A DNA stretch of 64,000 nucleotides from VSJD01 sp041653875 (GCA_041653875.1 JBAZEM010000007.1:48185-112184); one strand, 5' to 3'. Numbered from the stretch's first letter, positions 8,451 to 16,902 are shown. Numbers and translations: made by a program. The notes: generated by a model not told the origin, from the letters alone.

Positions 8451-8966
8451 CTACTTCGCGGCGGGTGTGACCGGATTGCCCTCGGCCGCCCATCCCTCGA
8501 TGCCGTAGGGATATTCGAGGATGTGTTTGTAACCCAGCGCTTGCAGTTTGTCGGCCAACATCACGCTTGCCGGACATTTCAGGTTGGCGCAATAGGTCAC
8601 AATCAGGGCGTCTTTGGACTTCAACATGGCGAGGATCGCTTCGTCCTTGGCGTCGGGCGCGAGGCTTAACGCGCCGGGAATCCGGCGTCCGTCGTCATAT
8701 TTGCCCGTGCGGGCGTCGAGCAGGGTCAACGTTGCGCCGGAATCGATCAGAGTTTTCAAGGCCGCAGTGTTTATTTCCGGGATCATCGTCGGCCCTGACG
8801 GGCATTTGCATTTCCCGCGCGGCAGGCCGCATTTGGCGCAAGCGGAATTTTCGGTCATGGACGCACCCTTCTTGACGTGGCATCCATGCCAGTTGCGCAT
8901 GCACTGGCACCCGGTCAAGCCGACGACCAGAAGCGCAATTGCCGCCATCCACACAATCGTTTTCAT
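8451..8966 (-). CDS. rhodanese-domain lipoprotein
   Basis: A 171-residue protein with a lipoprotein signal ending in 'GLTGC' (Cys20 would be lipidated). A small Cys cluster near residues 43-56 ('CAKCGLPRGKCKC') may bind metal. The rhodanese-like domain covers about residues 65-165, with 'TLLDARTGKYDDGRRIPGAL' and a candidate persulfide-carrying loop 'TYCANLKCPAS'. It would act in the periplasm or on a membrane surface. The downstream neighbour is a ferritin-like protein. The substrate is unknown. Confidence 0.82.
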   Translation of the reverse strand: MKTIVWMAAIALLVVGLTGCQCMRNWHGCHVKKGASMTENSACAKCGLPRGKCKCPSGPTMIPEINTAALKTLIDSGATLTLLDARTGKYDDGRRIPGALSLAPDAKDEAILAMLKSKDALIVTYCANLKCPASVMLADKLQALGYKHILEYPYGIEGWAAEGNPVTPAAK

Positions 8967-9255
8967 GGTGTTATGTTCCTTTTATATGTTCTTTATCTTG
9001 CTTGTCCCGCCTGTTTGCAAGTATTCCGGTTCTTTTCGATAGCACCTCCTTTGTTCGGGGCCTGGAACTACTTAAATCGAAAAAACGTTCCCAGATTAAA
9101 TGCAATTTTGGAATCAGGACACCCCCTATTGGCCGCTTCGAAAATCCCGACCGCCAGTGTCAGGCTTAAATATTAAACCAGTTGCTCAAAGCGCCGATAC
9201 AACAATACATCGCCCGCCATTCTCGCATGCAACCGCTTGAGTTGTTGCTCCGCGG

Positions 9256-9563
9256 CTACATAGGTAATCCCGCTATAATATTGACCGCCGATTGCCCGCC
9301 GGCCTGTTCGACAATCAGGCCGGCGGCGCGGTGTTTTCTTCGCCCAGAATTACGGCGCGTGGAAAGCATTTCCGGATCACCCGCTCGGCCGCGTCCTGGC
9401 ATTCGCGGTCCAGCTTCAGTTTGACGTTGTGCGCAAACGATTCCGCAACGACGCGCCGGCGATGGGTGTGTTTCAAGGCATGCGCTCCGCCCGCGCGCGC
9501 GGCCGCTTCCGCGCAGGCCAGCAGGCGGTCAAGGGAGGGCGGGGGAGAAGGTTTGTTGTTCAT
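9256..9563 (-). pseudogene. decayed inositol-monophosphatase family gene
   Basis: The start region encodes an N-terminal piece of the family: 'RLLACAEAAARAGG', 'VKLKLDRECQDAAERVIRK' and the metal-site motif 'ILGEEN'. It then meets a stop near 9315. In the next frame the sequence immediately reads 'AAGLIVEQAGG', the C-terminal signature of inositol-phosphatase-like enzymes, and stops at 9256-9258. The central DPIDGT-containing core is absent. This is an internal deletion with a frame change, the same style of decay as the rhamnosidase remnant at 4424. The remaining bases 8967-9255 show no other gene. Confidence 0.7.
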
Positions 9564-9597
9564 CAGGAAAAGGCCCCTCGATATATTGAGTGACTGC

Positions 9598-9676
9598 AAG
9601 AAATTGAGTGATTTAGCGATTCAGTGATTGATTGATTTAAATCGCTCAATCTCTGAATCAGTGAATCGCTGAATTG
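9598..9676. repeat. word-repeat hairpin (GATTCAGTGATT-type)
   Basis: Left arm words (GATTTAGCGATTCAGTGATT) face right arm words (GAATCAGTGAATCGCTGAATT), forming an imperfect inverted repeat between two minus-strand genes. The right arm overlaps the last four codons and stop of the hydrolase gene ending at 9658. Confidence 0.75.
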
Positions 9677-10599
9677 CTTGTGATTCGATACGAATAGCCA
9701 TAGGATTCAATCACAATATCGCCGTCCAATCCATTGACAAAGGTCTTGCAGGTGTTCGCCAGCAGGCGGATGCGGCGACTGCGCTCGGACAGCCAAAGCT
9801 CCTTCGGCGAGGGAACGATCATCACGTCCGGGTGGACGGCCTCGAAAAATTCGTTGCCGGCGAGCCCCTCCGTTCCATGATGCGGCACTTTCAGAATATC
9901 CGCTTTCAGCGGCACGGTTGCGGTTTGAGCGGAAATATAATGTCCCAAGGGCGCGTTCAAATCGCCGGCGAACAAGTATTTCATGCGGCGGTGGGTAAGC
10001 ATTATGATCGCCGAGGTGTCGTTGATATCGGTGCGGCCGATGGGGGTGTGAATCCCGTCATAGGCATAAAGCACCCGGAGTGCGATGCCGTTGTCGAATG
10101 ACCAACCGGTTCGATCGGTGATCGGCGCCAGTGGAATACCGCGCCGGGCCAACTCGGCGCGGATGGCGTCCAACTCGGCGGTTGAACATCCCCACCATTC
10201 GTTGGTCGCCAGTTCCGGGGCCGGCGGATTGAAATAAACCCGTTCCACGGCGATGGCGGATTGCAGAATGGGGATCAGGCCGCCGTAATGGTCGTTGTGT
10301 CCGTGCGTGATAATAACGGCGTTCAGCCGGCGCACACCCTGTTGCCGGAGGAAACGGATCAGGCGCGGCGCGTAGAGCGTGTGTCCGGTATCGATGAGGA
10401 AATAGTTGGTGCGATTGATTTGCAGCAAGTTGGCGTCGCTCTGCTGGGGCAGGTAGTTTACGTCAATCGCCGTCCAGACCAGGTCCGGCGTTCGCGCGCG
10501 CGCCCACCACCATCCGCCGGCCGGGAGGGCGAGGAGGAGCAGGGCGGAGATGAGAAATGTAATACGGACATTACCACCACGTAAGCAAACATCGAACAT
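9658..10599 (-). CDS. ComEC/Rec2-like secreted metallo-beta-lactamase-fold hydrolase
   Basis: About 313 residues. A hydrophobic N-terminal segment ('FLISALLLLALPAGGWWW') is followed by a metallo-hydrolase domain like the soluble C-terminal part of ComEC. Metal motifs seen: 'THGHNDHYGG' (HxHxDH), 'GDLN' and 'VPHHG'. ComEC-like stand-alone domains probably act on nucleic acids or other phosphodiesters outside the cytoplasm. The start is uncertain: I use ATG 10599, and an alternative at 10665 lies in a repeat hairpin that supplies most of the first 30 codons. The final codons also come from a repeat. Confidence 0.78.
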   Translation of the reverse strand: MFDVCLRGGNVRITFLISALLLLALPAGGWWWARARTPDLVWTAIDVNYLPQQSDANLLQINRTNYFLIDTGHTLYAPRLIRFLRQQGVRRLNAVIITHGHNDHYGGLIPILQSAIAVERVYFNPPAPELATNEWWGCSTAELDAIRAELARRGIPLAPITDRTGWSFDNGIALRVLYAYDGIHTPIGRTDINDTSAIIMLTHRRMKYLFAGDLNAPLGHYISAQTATVPLKADILKVPHHGTEGLAGNEFFEAVHPDVMIVPSPKELWLSERSRRIRLLANTCKTFVNGLDGDIVIESYGYSYRITSNSAIH

Positions 10600-10671
10600 C
10601 GAACACCGAACATCGAACGTCGAATGAAAAAGGGATGTGCTTATCCTTCGATGTTGGAGGTTCAATGTTAG
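10584..10671. repeat. word-repeat hairpin (AACATCGAAC-type)
   Basis: Four near-copies of AACATCGAAC on the left face CTTCGATGTTGGAGGTTCAATG on the right with an AT-rich loop, an imperfect inverted repeat overlapping the upstream end of the ComEC-like gene. The same word family recurs at 32928-32962 and 49917-49955. Confidence 0.75.
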
Positions 10672-10695
10672 CCTTACAGAATAAGTTGTCTTTAG

Positions 10696-10736
10696 CAGTC
10701 GATCGCTTAATCGCTCAATCGTTCAATCGCTAAATT
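10696..10736. repeat. tandem 9-mer tract (AATCGCTCA-type)
   Basis: About four degenerate tandem words of the form CGCTTAATCG/CTCAATCG/TTCAATCG/CTAAAT. Its right edge includes the stop codon of the M48 protease gene. The words resemble those in the 9598-9676 hairpin. Confidence 0.6.
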
Positions 10737-12736
10737 TCTTCCGCGTTTGGCACGAAGGGCGGAATGGGGCAATCCAGCGCGTCGGCGACGGCGCGCAGGA
10801 GTTCGGCTTCGGTCGCCGTCGTGCGGCCATCCGCGGCGACGCACGCGACGCAGGCATCCAACACCGTTTTTTTTATGGCGGGCGAGGCCGTATTCAAGAT
10901 GGTCAGCGCTTTGTCCACGGCGGCCAGGCCGCACAACTCTTTGGGCAATAGGCGCAGAGGCGCGACTTTGCCGTTCTCTCGAACGGCCTCTACAACACCT
11001 GGTGTAGTGGCGGTTCGTGAGAACCGCATCGCGCCGGACTGGAAGGCCTGCGCCGCCTGGGACGCTTCCGGCTGGCCGTAGTAAGCCAGGGTGGCGAGCA
11101 GGGTGGCGGCCTCCGGCAGGAGAGGTTTGAGATCGTAATACCGGACTACAACCCGGCGCGTCCGATCGTACTGTCCGGCGAGGCGGCGAACGACCATGCG
11201 TTCCAGCATGTATTCGAAGAGCGAGACGGAGGCGTCGGCCTCGATCAGCGCCCTCAGATTGGCCTGAAATTTTTCCACCTGGGCGCGCGGCAGACCCCGC
11301 AGGGCGGTCAGCGCAATATCCGTCAGCGGCAGACGCGCCGCCGCCGGCAGGGCGGCAAGCTCCGGCGCCAGCGCCCGCGTCCGCTCGGTGACATCCGCTC
11401 CCGCTTTCATTGCCAGGTGTTGGAGTTGGGCGTTGCGGATCGGTTCGGCGGCGCTGAGCAGCAGCCCATAAATCAGGGCGCGGGCGCCGACCGGTTCGCG
11501 GACCGCGGTTTTAACGGCTTCGGGCAATGCGTTGAGCAGGGTGGCGACGTAAGCCAGGTTTTCCGCCTGCGGATGGCCGACGCTGCGCAGAGTTTCGCGC
11601 GATTGCAGGGGTATGGTCGCGGGGCGGACGGCATTTGCCGGGGCGAAGCCGGACGCCATGGCATGGGCGTCATCGGCATCCGCCGCCGGCGCCGCGTGTG
11701 CGGCGGCAAAGTCGCCGTTGAAGGACGGATCGATCCGCCGGATGCGTTCGACCAAGGGCGGGTGCGTGGCCATCAGGTTCAGGAACGACGTTCCCAGGCC
11801 GTTGGCAAAGAACAGGTGGCTGGCCTGCTCGGCGTTAGGGCTTCGGATGCGCGAGCCCGCCGCGAAGCCGCCGATTTTTTTGAGCGCGCCCGCCAGGCCG
11901 TCCGGATTGCGCGTGAACTGCACGGAGGCGGCATCCGCCAGGAACTCGCGCTGGCGCGAGACGGCGCTCTTGATCAGCTTGCCGAAGAACACGCCGATAT
12001 AACCGATGGCCATGACGGCCAGGCCCACCAGGATGAACGCGATCGGACTGCCGTCCTTCTTGCGTCCCACGCCCGCCGTCCGGCCGGAACCGGTGGCGAC
12101 CCGGAAAATCCAGTAGCCGATGATGCCGATGATCAGGATGCCGTTAAGCAGGCCCATGAGCCTTATATTCAGGCGCATGTCGCCGTTGAGAATGTGGCTG
12201 AACTCGTGCGCGATCACGCCTTGCAGTTCGTCCCGGGTGAGTTTTGTCAGGCACCCGAAGGTGACGCCGATCACCGCGTCCTGCGTCGAGAAACCGGCGG
12301 CGAAGGCGTTGACGCCGGTTTCATTGTCGAGCACGAAGACGCGCGGCACCGGCGTGCCGGAAGCCAGGGCGATTTCCTCGACCACGTTCAAGAGCCGCCG
12401 TTCCTGCGGGGCCGTTGTGGCGGGGTCCACCGGCCGCGCGTCCAGCATGCGCGCCACGGCCTCGCCGCCCTGGGAGAGCGCGACGATTTTATAGAGCGTT
12501 CCCAGACCGATGACGCCGATGGTAATGGCGGCCACCCACATCAAGAGGTCGGCGCGCCACCAGGTCTGCGCGATGGTCAAGGCCGAGCCGGCGGCATCGC
12601 TCGGCGACGCCGGCGGGAACACGCCGGCAAACACGGCGTAGATCGCGGCGACGATCAAAACGACGGCCAGGATGAAATAGACCACCAGCAGGGTGGTCTT
12701 GCGCCGGGCCCGTTCCTGATGCTCGAAGAAATCCAT
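10730..12736 (-). CDS. M48-family membrane zinc metalloprotease (HtpX/Ste24-like)
   Basis: A 668-residue membrane protease. Two N-terminal transmembrane segments (about residues 14-38 and 62-82) precede the zinc motif 'HEFSH' at 177-181 and the third-ligand motif 'EFLADAAS' near 268. More membrane helices lie between about 190 and 250. Residues about 330-668 form a long soluble C-terminal region, beyond the usual HtpX length of roughly 290, that I do not recognise. I choose ATG 12736 ('MDFFEHQERARRK'); the longer reading to 12811 is repeat sequence. It follows lemA, a common pairing, and both probably act in envelope quality control. Confidence 0.9.
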   Translation of the reverse strand: MDFFEHQERARRKTTLLVVYFILAVVLIVAAIYAVFAGVFPPASPSDAAGSALTIAQTWWRADLLMWVAAITIGVIGLGTLYKIVALSQGGEAVARMLDARPVDPATTAPQERRLLNVVEEIALASGTPVPRVFVLDNETGVNAFAAGFSTQDAVIGVTFGCLTKLTRDELQGVIAHEFSHILNGDMRLNIRLMGLLNGILIIGIIGYWIFRVATGSGRTAGVGRKKDGSPIAFILVGLAVMAIGYIGVFFGKLIKSAVSRQREFLADAASVQFTRNPDGLAGALKKIGGFAAGSRIRSPNAEQASHLFFANGLGTSFLNLMATHPPLVERIRRIDPSFNGDFAAAHAAPAADADDAHAMASGFAPANAVRPATIPLQSRETLRSVGHPQAENLAYVATLLNALPEAVKTAVREPVGARALIYGLLLSAAEPIRNAQLQHLAMKAGADVTERTRALAPELAALPAAARLPLTDIALTALRGLPRAQVEKFQANLRALIEADASVSLFEYMLERMVVRRLAGQYDRTRRVVVRYYDLKPLLPEAATLLATLAYYGQPEASQAAQAFQSGAMRFSRTATTPGVVEAVRENGKVAPLRLLPKELCGLAAVDKALTILNTASPAIKKTVLDACVACVAADGRTTATEAELLRAVADALDCPIPPFVPNAEEI

Positions 12737-12767
12737 GACGGAAGAATTGCCGATTACTGAAGAATTG

Positions 12768-12857
12768 CGGATTTGTGATTTTTGATTTCGGATTTTAATC
12801 ATAAATCTCAAATCCGAAATTCGAAATCAAAAATCCGCGATCCGCAATCAAAAATTG
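12768..12857. repeat. word-repeat hairpin (GATTTTTGATTTCGGATT-type)
   Basis: Left-arm words TTGCGGATTTGTGATTTTTG and TTTCGGATTTT pair with right-arm words AAATCCGAAATTCGAAATC and AAAAATCCGCGATCCGCAA, filling the lemA-protease gap. The right arm reaches into the last codons of lemA. Confidence 0.8.
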
Positions 12858-13438
12858 ACTTTTGGGGCTTCGCGTTCCTGGGCGGCGGTGATCTCGAAGA
12901 GCTGGGCCAGGGTGAAGCCGAACAGGTTGGCCACGATCACGGACGGGAACGTTTCGCGGGCGATGTTATAACCCATGACGGCGTCGTTATAAGCCTGCCG
13001 CGCAAACGACACCTTGTTCTCGGTGGAGGTCAGTTCCTCCATCAGTTGGGCCATGGTTTGGTTGGCCTTAAGGTCGGGATAGGCCTCGACCACGGCGAAG
13101 AGGCGTCCGAGCGCGCCGGTCAGGGTGGCTTCCGCGCCCATCAGGCCCTGGATGGCGGCGGCGTCGGCCGGGTTGGCCGCCGCTTTCTGCACGGCGGCCG
13201 AAGCCTGATTGCGGGCCGAGGTGACGGCCTCGAGTGTGCCGCGCTCGTGCTTGATGTAGCCCTTGGCCGTTTCCACCAGGTTCGGGATCAGGTCATAGCG
13301 GCGTTTGAGTTGAACATCGATCTGGGCGAACGCGTTTTTGAAGCGGTTGCGCAGGCTGATGAGCCGGTTATAAATGCCGACGACATACAACAGCACAACG
13401 ACAGCGACGGCCAATACGACGATGACGGCGATAGACAT
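12848..13438 (-). CDS. lemA: LemA family protein
   Basis: A 196-residue protein with one N-terminal membrane segment (residues 2-22) and a long helical LemA domain: 'YNRLISLRNRFKNAFAQIDV', 'LKRRYDLIPNLVETAKGY', 'NDAVMGYNIARETFPSVIVA'. Family length is normal. LemA proteins are membrane-anchored helical bundles of unclear function that are often encoded next to M48 proteases or TPM-domain proteins, as here. AAGGAGGA lies just upstream (13444-13452), fixing the start. Confidence 0.95.
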   Translation of the reverse strand: MSIAVIVVLAVAVVVLLYVVGIYNRLISLRNRFKNAFAQIDVQLKRRYDLIPNLVETAKGYIKHERGTLEAVTSARNQASAAVQKAAANPADAAAIQGLMGAEATLTGALGRLFAVVEAYPDLKANQTMAQLMEELTSTENKVSFARQAYNDAVMGYNIARETFPSVIVANLFGFTLAQLFEITAAQEREAPKVNF

Positions 13439-13510
13439 GATGCGTCCTCCTTCTGTTTGTGTTATTTACCTTGCCTGAATTAAGTTAGGCCCCGCAGCAG
13501 GGCGACTTCT

Positions 13511-13743
13511 TCATGTAGAGCCGACTTTACGTCGGCTATCTTCGGGACAGAATAGCCGGTATTCCGCCGGAGGCGGATCCGCCTATGGCGGAAAAACCGG
13601 CTCTACATCGGATTGTCCGCCGGCTTGCCAACCATCCTGTCCGCCATAGCCTTGGGCGACGGCGGGAGGCGGATCCGCCTATGGCGGAAAATTCCTTGGC
13701 ATAAATATGAATCGGCTCTTTCTATATGAATCGGCTCTTTCTG
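13511..13743. repeat. cluster of dispersed and tandem repeats
   Basis: The 346-base gap between lemA and the FG-GAP gene contains no gene. It holds an inverted pair around CATGTAGAGCCG and CCGGCTCTACATCGG (about 13512-13601), a TATGGCGGA-edged copy near 13554-13591, the family-B palindrome at 13640-13688 (TCCGCCATA...TATGGCGGA), and a 19-base unit repeated twice in tandem at 13706-13724 and 13725-13743. Positions 13750-13778 share a TGTCTGTCGTCCG word with 50139-50168. Confidence 0.8.
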
Positions 13744-13784
13744 CGGGCCGATGTCCGGTGTCTGTCGTCCGGCGTCCGCCTTTC

Positions 13785-14810
13785 TCAGCGCAGAACCGGA
13801 TGCACGTCAGTGCCATTCCATTGAAGCACGTCGTCATGTCCTCCATAGTTGCGGGAAGACTTCCACATGCGCCACATCACGCCGGCGCTTTCAAAATCCG
13901 GCCACGAGATGGCGAAATCCGCTTTGCCGTCGCCGTCATAATCGCCCTGCGCCGGATCGGCGTTGGAAGTTTTCCCGTCTTCGCGTCCCAAGTGATAGAA
14001 AGATTCGATCTGCCTGAAATTCCGTGAGGAAGACAGCAAGTGAAAGGCGAACACATGACGTTTGCCGTACCAGGATGGCGCGGAATAAGCGAAGACTGCC
14101 GGGTCGGTTTTGCGGTCGCCGTCGTAATCGGCGGGGGCGGGGACGAGCGGACCGTCGCCCTTGGTGTCCACGTAACAGGAGCGTGCGGCATAATCCCGCG
14201 AGGAAAACAGGACCAGCCACAGCCCGTCCGACTCCCGGTAAACGCCCGGATCGCTGAAGCCGTCGCCGTCGTAATCGCCGGACACAGCTTTGTATCCCGG
14301 ACCGCCGAGCCGGCCGGAGATTGTGCCGTTGCCCGGGCGCGACAACATGATCCTCCATTCGCCGGTGGTTTTGTTGTAGATCGTCGGATCGGAGGCGCCA
14401 TCGCCGTCGTAATCGCCCGTCACGGGAGTCCAGTCCCTGCCGCCGAATGGAATGTACTCGGGCGGCGTAAAGCGTCGGCGCGAATACAGGAAGGCCCATC
14501 GGCCGGTTGCGCGGTTATAAGCCACGATGTCCGCGCGTCCGTCGCCGTCATAGTCCGACTGGATGGCCGTCCAGCCCGGCCCGCCCCATCCGAACGATTG
14601 CGGCTTGTAGTCGCTTCCGCTTAAGAGGACATGCCATTCGCCGGTGGGTTCGTCGTACACGGCCGGATCCATGATCCCGTCGCCGTTGAAATCGCCGTTG
14701 CGATTGAAATTCCCGGCCAGGCCTGCCGTTGCCAGAAGGCCGCCGAGCATTGTCGCGCTCATCCACTTCTGCCATTGTTGTCGGTGTGCCGATCGAGTTG
14801 TGACCGCCAT
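13785..14810 (-). CDS. secreted FG-GAP/VCBS beta-propeller protein
   Basis: A 341-residue protein with a basic N-terminus and hydrophobic signal (about residues 17-32). Six blade-like repeats follow, each opening with a Ca-binding motif of the form GDYDGDGxxDP followed by a 'GEWRIMLS'-like strand. The fifth repeat is irregular ('DYDGDRKTDP', with Arg for Gly, and a longer loop). This is the FG-GAP/VCBS architecture of extracellular carbohydrate- or surface-binding propellers. AGGAGG lies at about 14815-14820. No catalytic residues are recognisable. It stands alone between repeat-rich gaps. Confidence 0.85.
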   Translation of the reverse strand: MAVTTRSAHRQQWQKWMSATMLGGLLATAGLAGNFNRNGDFNGDGIMDPAVYDEPTGEWHVLLSGSDYKPQSFGWGGPGWTAIQSDYDGDGRADIVAYNRATGRWAFLYSRRRFTPPEYIPFGGRDWTPVTGDYDGDGASDPTIYNKTTGEWRIMLSRPGNGTISGRLGGPGYKAVSGDYDGDGFSDPGVYRESDGLWLVLFSSRDYAARSCYVDTKGDGPLVPAPADYDGDRKTDPAVFAYSAPSWYGKRHVFAFHLLSSSRNFRQIESFYHLGREDGKTSNADPAQGDYDGDGKADFAISWPDFESAGVMWRMWKSSRNYGGHDDVLQWNGTDVHPVLR

Positions 14811-14892
14811 GATGTCCTCCTGCGCTTGTGAATTAAAACGGATTTATACCATGCTTGCGACGGTGCGGCAATAACAAACCACAAGCGCGCGT

Positions 14893-15030
14893 AATTGGTC
14901 AGAACGTGTGAAAAAATCGCCCGGTGAGGGCGCCGGGCCTACAACAACCCTCAAAAATATGGGAAAATTGTAGGCCGTGCGCCCTCACACGGCGTCCGGA
15001 TTAATTTTTTCACAGCTTCTGACCCATTAA
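14893..15030. repeat. long nested inverted repeat
   Basis: The outer arms read TTGGTCAGAACGTGTGAAAA and TTTTTTCACAGCTTCTGACC. The inner arms are a family-A element, CGCCGGGCCTACA facing TGTAGGCC with flanking GAGGGCG and CGCCCTC. It fills most of the gap before the tuf promoter. It may end transcription or be a miniature mobile element; the sequence alone does not say which. Confidence 0.75.
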
Positions 15031-15052
15031 CAGCGCGCCGGCGTCCGGTCTA

Positions 15053-15111
15053 AAAAATATTTTTTAAAAAAATAAAAAACCTGTTGACACATAATTTTTT
15101 TTTGTTAGATT
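15053..15111 (+). promoter_or_regulatory. strong sigma70-type promoter with UP-like tract for the tuf cluster
   Basis: TTGACA (15084-15089) and TAGATT (15106-15111) are separated by 16 bases. Positions about 15053-15080 are almost pure A/T in phased runs, like an UP element. This is the only consensus -35 seen before the tRNA-Thr/tuf cluster and lies about 170 bases ahead of the tRNA. It probably drives the start of the long gene-expression operon. Confidence 0.7.
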
Positions 15112-15278
15112 GCTTGTTCGTTTGTCATAGCTTTGGCGTTTAGCAAGCGTCAGCGCGCCTGCGGGCATGTAAAACCGCGGCGTCTTTTGAACCTCAAACC
15201 CGAATTTAAATCATGCGGAAATGAGGGCGGGGGTTTTATTGCGTTTTTTTGTTTGGGCTCGCGGGGAGCGAAGTGTTG

Positions 15279-15351
15279 GCCCACGTAGCTCAGTTGGAAG
15301 AGCACATCCTTGGTAAGGATGAGGTCAACGGTTCGATTCCGTTCGTGGGCT
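15279..15351 (+). tRNA. tRNA-Thr (GGT)
   Basis: The acceptor GCCCACG pairs with CGTGGGC. The anticodon stem CATCC/GGATG encloses TTGGTAA, giving anticodon GGT (threonine). The T arm is CAACGGTTCGATTCCGTT. The discriminator is T and CCA is not encoded. It lies 45 bases before tuf, a common tRNA-tuf arrangement. Confidence 0.97.
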
Positions 15352-15396
15352 CTGGACGGCGGTAAAAAAAGCAGGGCAAATTGAAGGAGACGCACA

Positions 15397-16605
15397 ATGG
15401 CAAAAGAAAAATTTGAACGCACGAAACCGCATGTCAACGTCGGCACCATTGGACATGTGGACCATGGCAAGACGACCCTGACGGCCGCCATCACCAAGGT
15501 GCAGTCCCTCAAAGGGATGAGCAACTACATTTCGTACGACCAGGTGGCGAAAGCCTCCGAGTCGCAGGGCCGCCGCGATCCGACCAAGATTCTGACGATC
15601 GCGACTTCGCATGTGGAATACCAGTCCGAGAAGCGGCACTATGCCCACGTGGACTGCCCCGGCCATGCCGACTATGTCAAAAACATGGTCACCGGCGCCG
15701 CCCAGATGGATGGCGCGATCGTGGTGGTGAGCGCTTCGGACGGCCCCATGCCGCAGACGCGCGAGCACATCCTGTTGGCGCGCCAGGTGGGCGTGCCTTC
15801 CATCGTTGTGTTCCTGAACAAGGTGGACACGGTGGACGATCCGGAATTGCTGGATTTGGTTGAACTTGAAATTCGCGATCTGCTCACCAAGTACCAGTTC
15901 CCCGGCGACAAGACGCCGATCATCCGCGGCAGCGCCTTGAAGGCCATGAACGTGACCAAGCCGGACGATCCGGACGCCAAGTGCATTCAGGACCTGATGG
16001 ATGCTTTGGACAATTACATTCCGGAGCCGACCCGCATCACGGACCAGGCGTTCCTGATGCCGATCGAGGACGTGTTCTCCATCGAAGGCCGCGGCACGGT
16101 GGTGACCGGCCGTATCGAGCGCGGGATTGTCAAGGTGGCTGACGAAATCGAAATCGTCGGTCTCAAGGACACGGTGAAGACCGTCGTCACGGGCGTGGAA
16201 ATGTTCCGCAAGTTGTTGGATGAGGGGCGCGCCGGCGACAATGTCGGCTGTCTGTTGCGGGGCACAAAAAAAGAGGATGTCCAGCGCGGCCAGGTGTTGG
16301 CCAAGCCGGGTTCGATCAAGCCGCATGCGCATTTCAAGGGGCAGATGTACGTTCTGAGCAAGGACGAAGGCGGCCGGCACACCTCGTTTTTCAACGGGTA
16401 TCGCCCGCAGTTTTATTTCCGCACCACGGATGTCACCGGCTCCGTCACCCTGCCCGCGGGCGTGGAGATGGTCATGCCGGGCGACAACGTCGAAATCGAA
16501 GTCAAGCTGATCGCTCCGATTGCCATGGAAAAAGGCGTGCGCTTCGCTATTCGCGAAGGCGGCCGCACGGTGGGCGCGGGCCAGGTGACCGAAATCATTG
16601 CCTGA
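15397..16605 (+). CDS. tuf: elongation factor Tu
   Basis: 402 residues. The GTPase delivers aminoacyl-tRNA to the ribosome. 'GHVDHGKT' lies at 19-26, 'DCPGHAD' at 86-92 and 'NKVD' near 142, with domains 2 and 3 intact to the C-terminus. The switch I region (about residues 45-72) is unusual: the normal effector segment with 'RGITI' reads 'GRRDPTKILTIATSHVEY', five residues longer than in E. coli, although the threonine before 'IATSHVEY' is kept. GGAGA precedes the ATG. It heads the secE-nusG-ribosomal-RNA polymerase cluster. Confidence 0.97.
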   Translation: MAKEKFERTKPHVNVGTIGHVDHGKTTLTAAITKVQSLKGMSNYISYDQVAKASESQGRRDPTKILTIATSHVEYQSEKRHYAHVDCPGHADYVKNMVTGAAQMDGAIVVVSASDGPMPQTREHILLARQVGVPSIVVFLNKVDTVDDPELLDLVELEIRDLLTKYQFPGDKTPIIRGSALKAMNVTKPDDPDAKCIQDLMDALDNYIPEPTRITDQAFLMPIEDVFSIEGRGTVVTGRIERGIVKVADEIEIVGLKDTVKTVVTGVEMFRKLLDEGRAGDNVGCLLRGTKKEDVQRGQVLAKPGSIKPHAHFKGQMYVLSKDEGGRHTSFFNGYRPQFYFRTTDVTGSVTLPAGVEMVMPGDNVEIEVKLIAPIAMEKGVRFAIREGGRTVGAGQVTEIIA

Positions 16606-16628
16606 AAATACGTGAAAGCTGGAGAGTC

Positions 16629-16781
16629 ATGGTGCGAGAAATCATAACCTTGGCGTGTAGCGCGTGCAAACGCCGGAACTATACGACGACCAAAGACAAG
16701 AAATTGACGCCCGACAGAATCGAACTGAAAAAATATTGCCGGTTTGAGCGCAAGCATACCGTGCATCGCGAGATTCGGTAA
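16629..16781 (+). CDS. rpmG: 50S ribosomal protein bL33
   Basis: A 50-residue protein beginning 'MVREIITLACSACKRRNYTT' and ending 'CRFERKHTVHREIR'. This is the bL33 pattern, with the zinc-type cysteines partly present (Cys10 and Cys13 and a single C-terminal Cys). Length is normal for L33. GGAGAG precedes the ATG by 5 bases. Its place between tuf and tRNA-Trp/secE is the classical order. Confidence 0.93.
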   Translation: MVREIITLACSACKRRNYTTTKDKKLTPDRIELKKYCRFERKHTVHREIR

Positions 16782-16826
16782 TCCTCTCCCGCCTGCAACG
16801 CTGTGGCACTGCGGGCAGGTTTGGAT

Positions 16827-16902
16827 AGGGGAGTAGCTCAATTGGCAGAGTACCGGTCTCCAAAACCGGGTGTTGAGGGTTCAAATCCCCCCTCCCCTGC
16901 CA
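16827..16902 (+). tRNA. tRNA-Trp (CCA)
   Basis: The acceptor AGGGGAG pairs with CTCCCCT. The anticodon stem CCGGT/ACCGG encloses CTCCAAA, so the anticodon is CCA (tryptophan). The discriminator is G and, unlike the other two tRNAs here, the 3' CCA is encoded (16900-16902). It lies between rpmG and secE. Confidence 0.97.

Noticed and set aside
13785..14810. Integrin-like or enzyme function for the FG-GAP protein
   Set aside because: Only calcium-binding propeller repeats are visible, with no catalytic motif.
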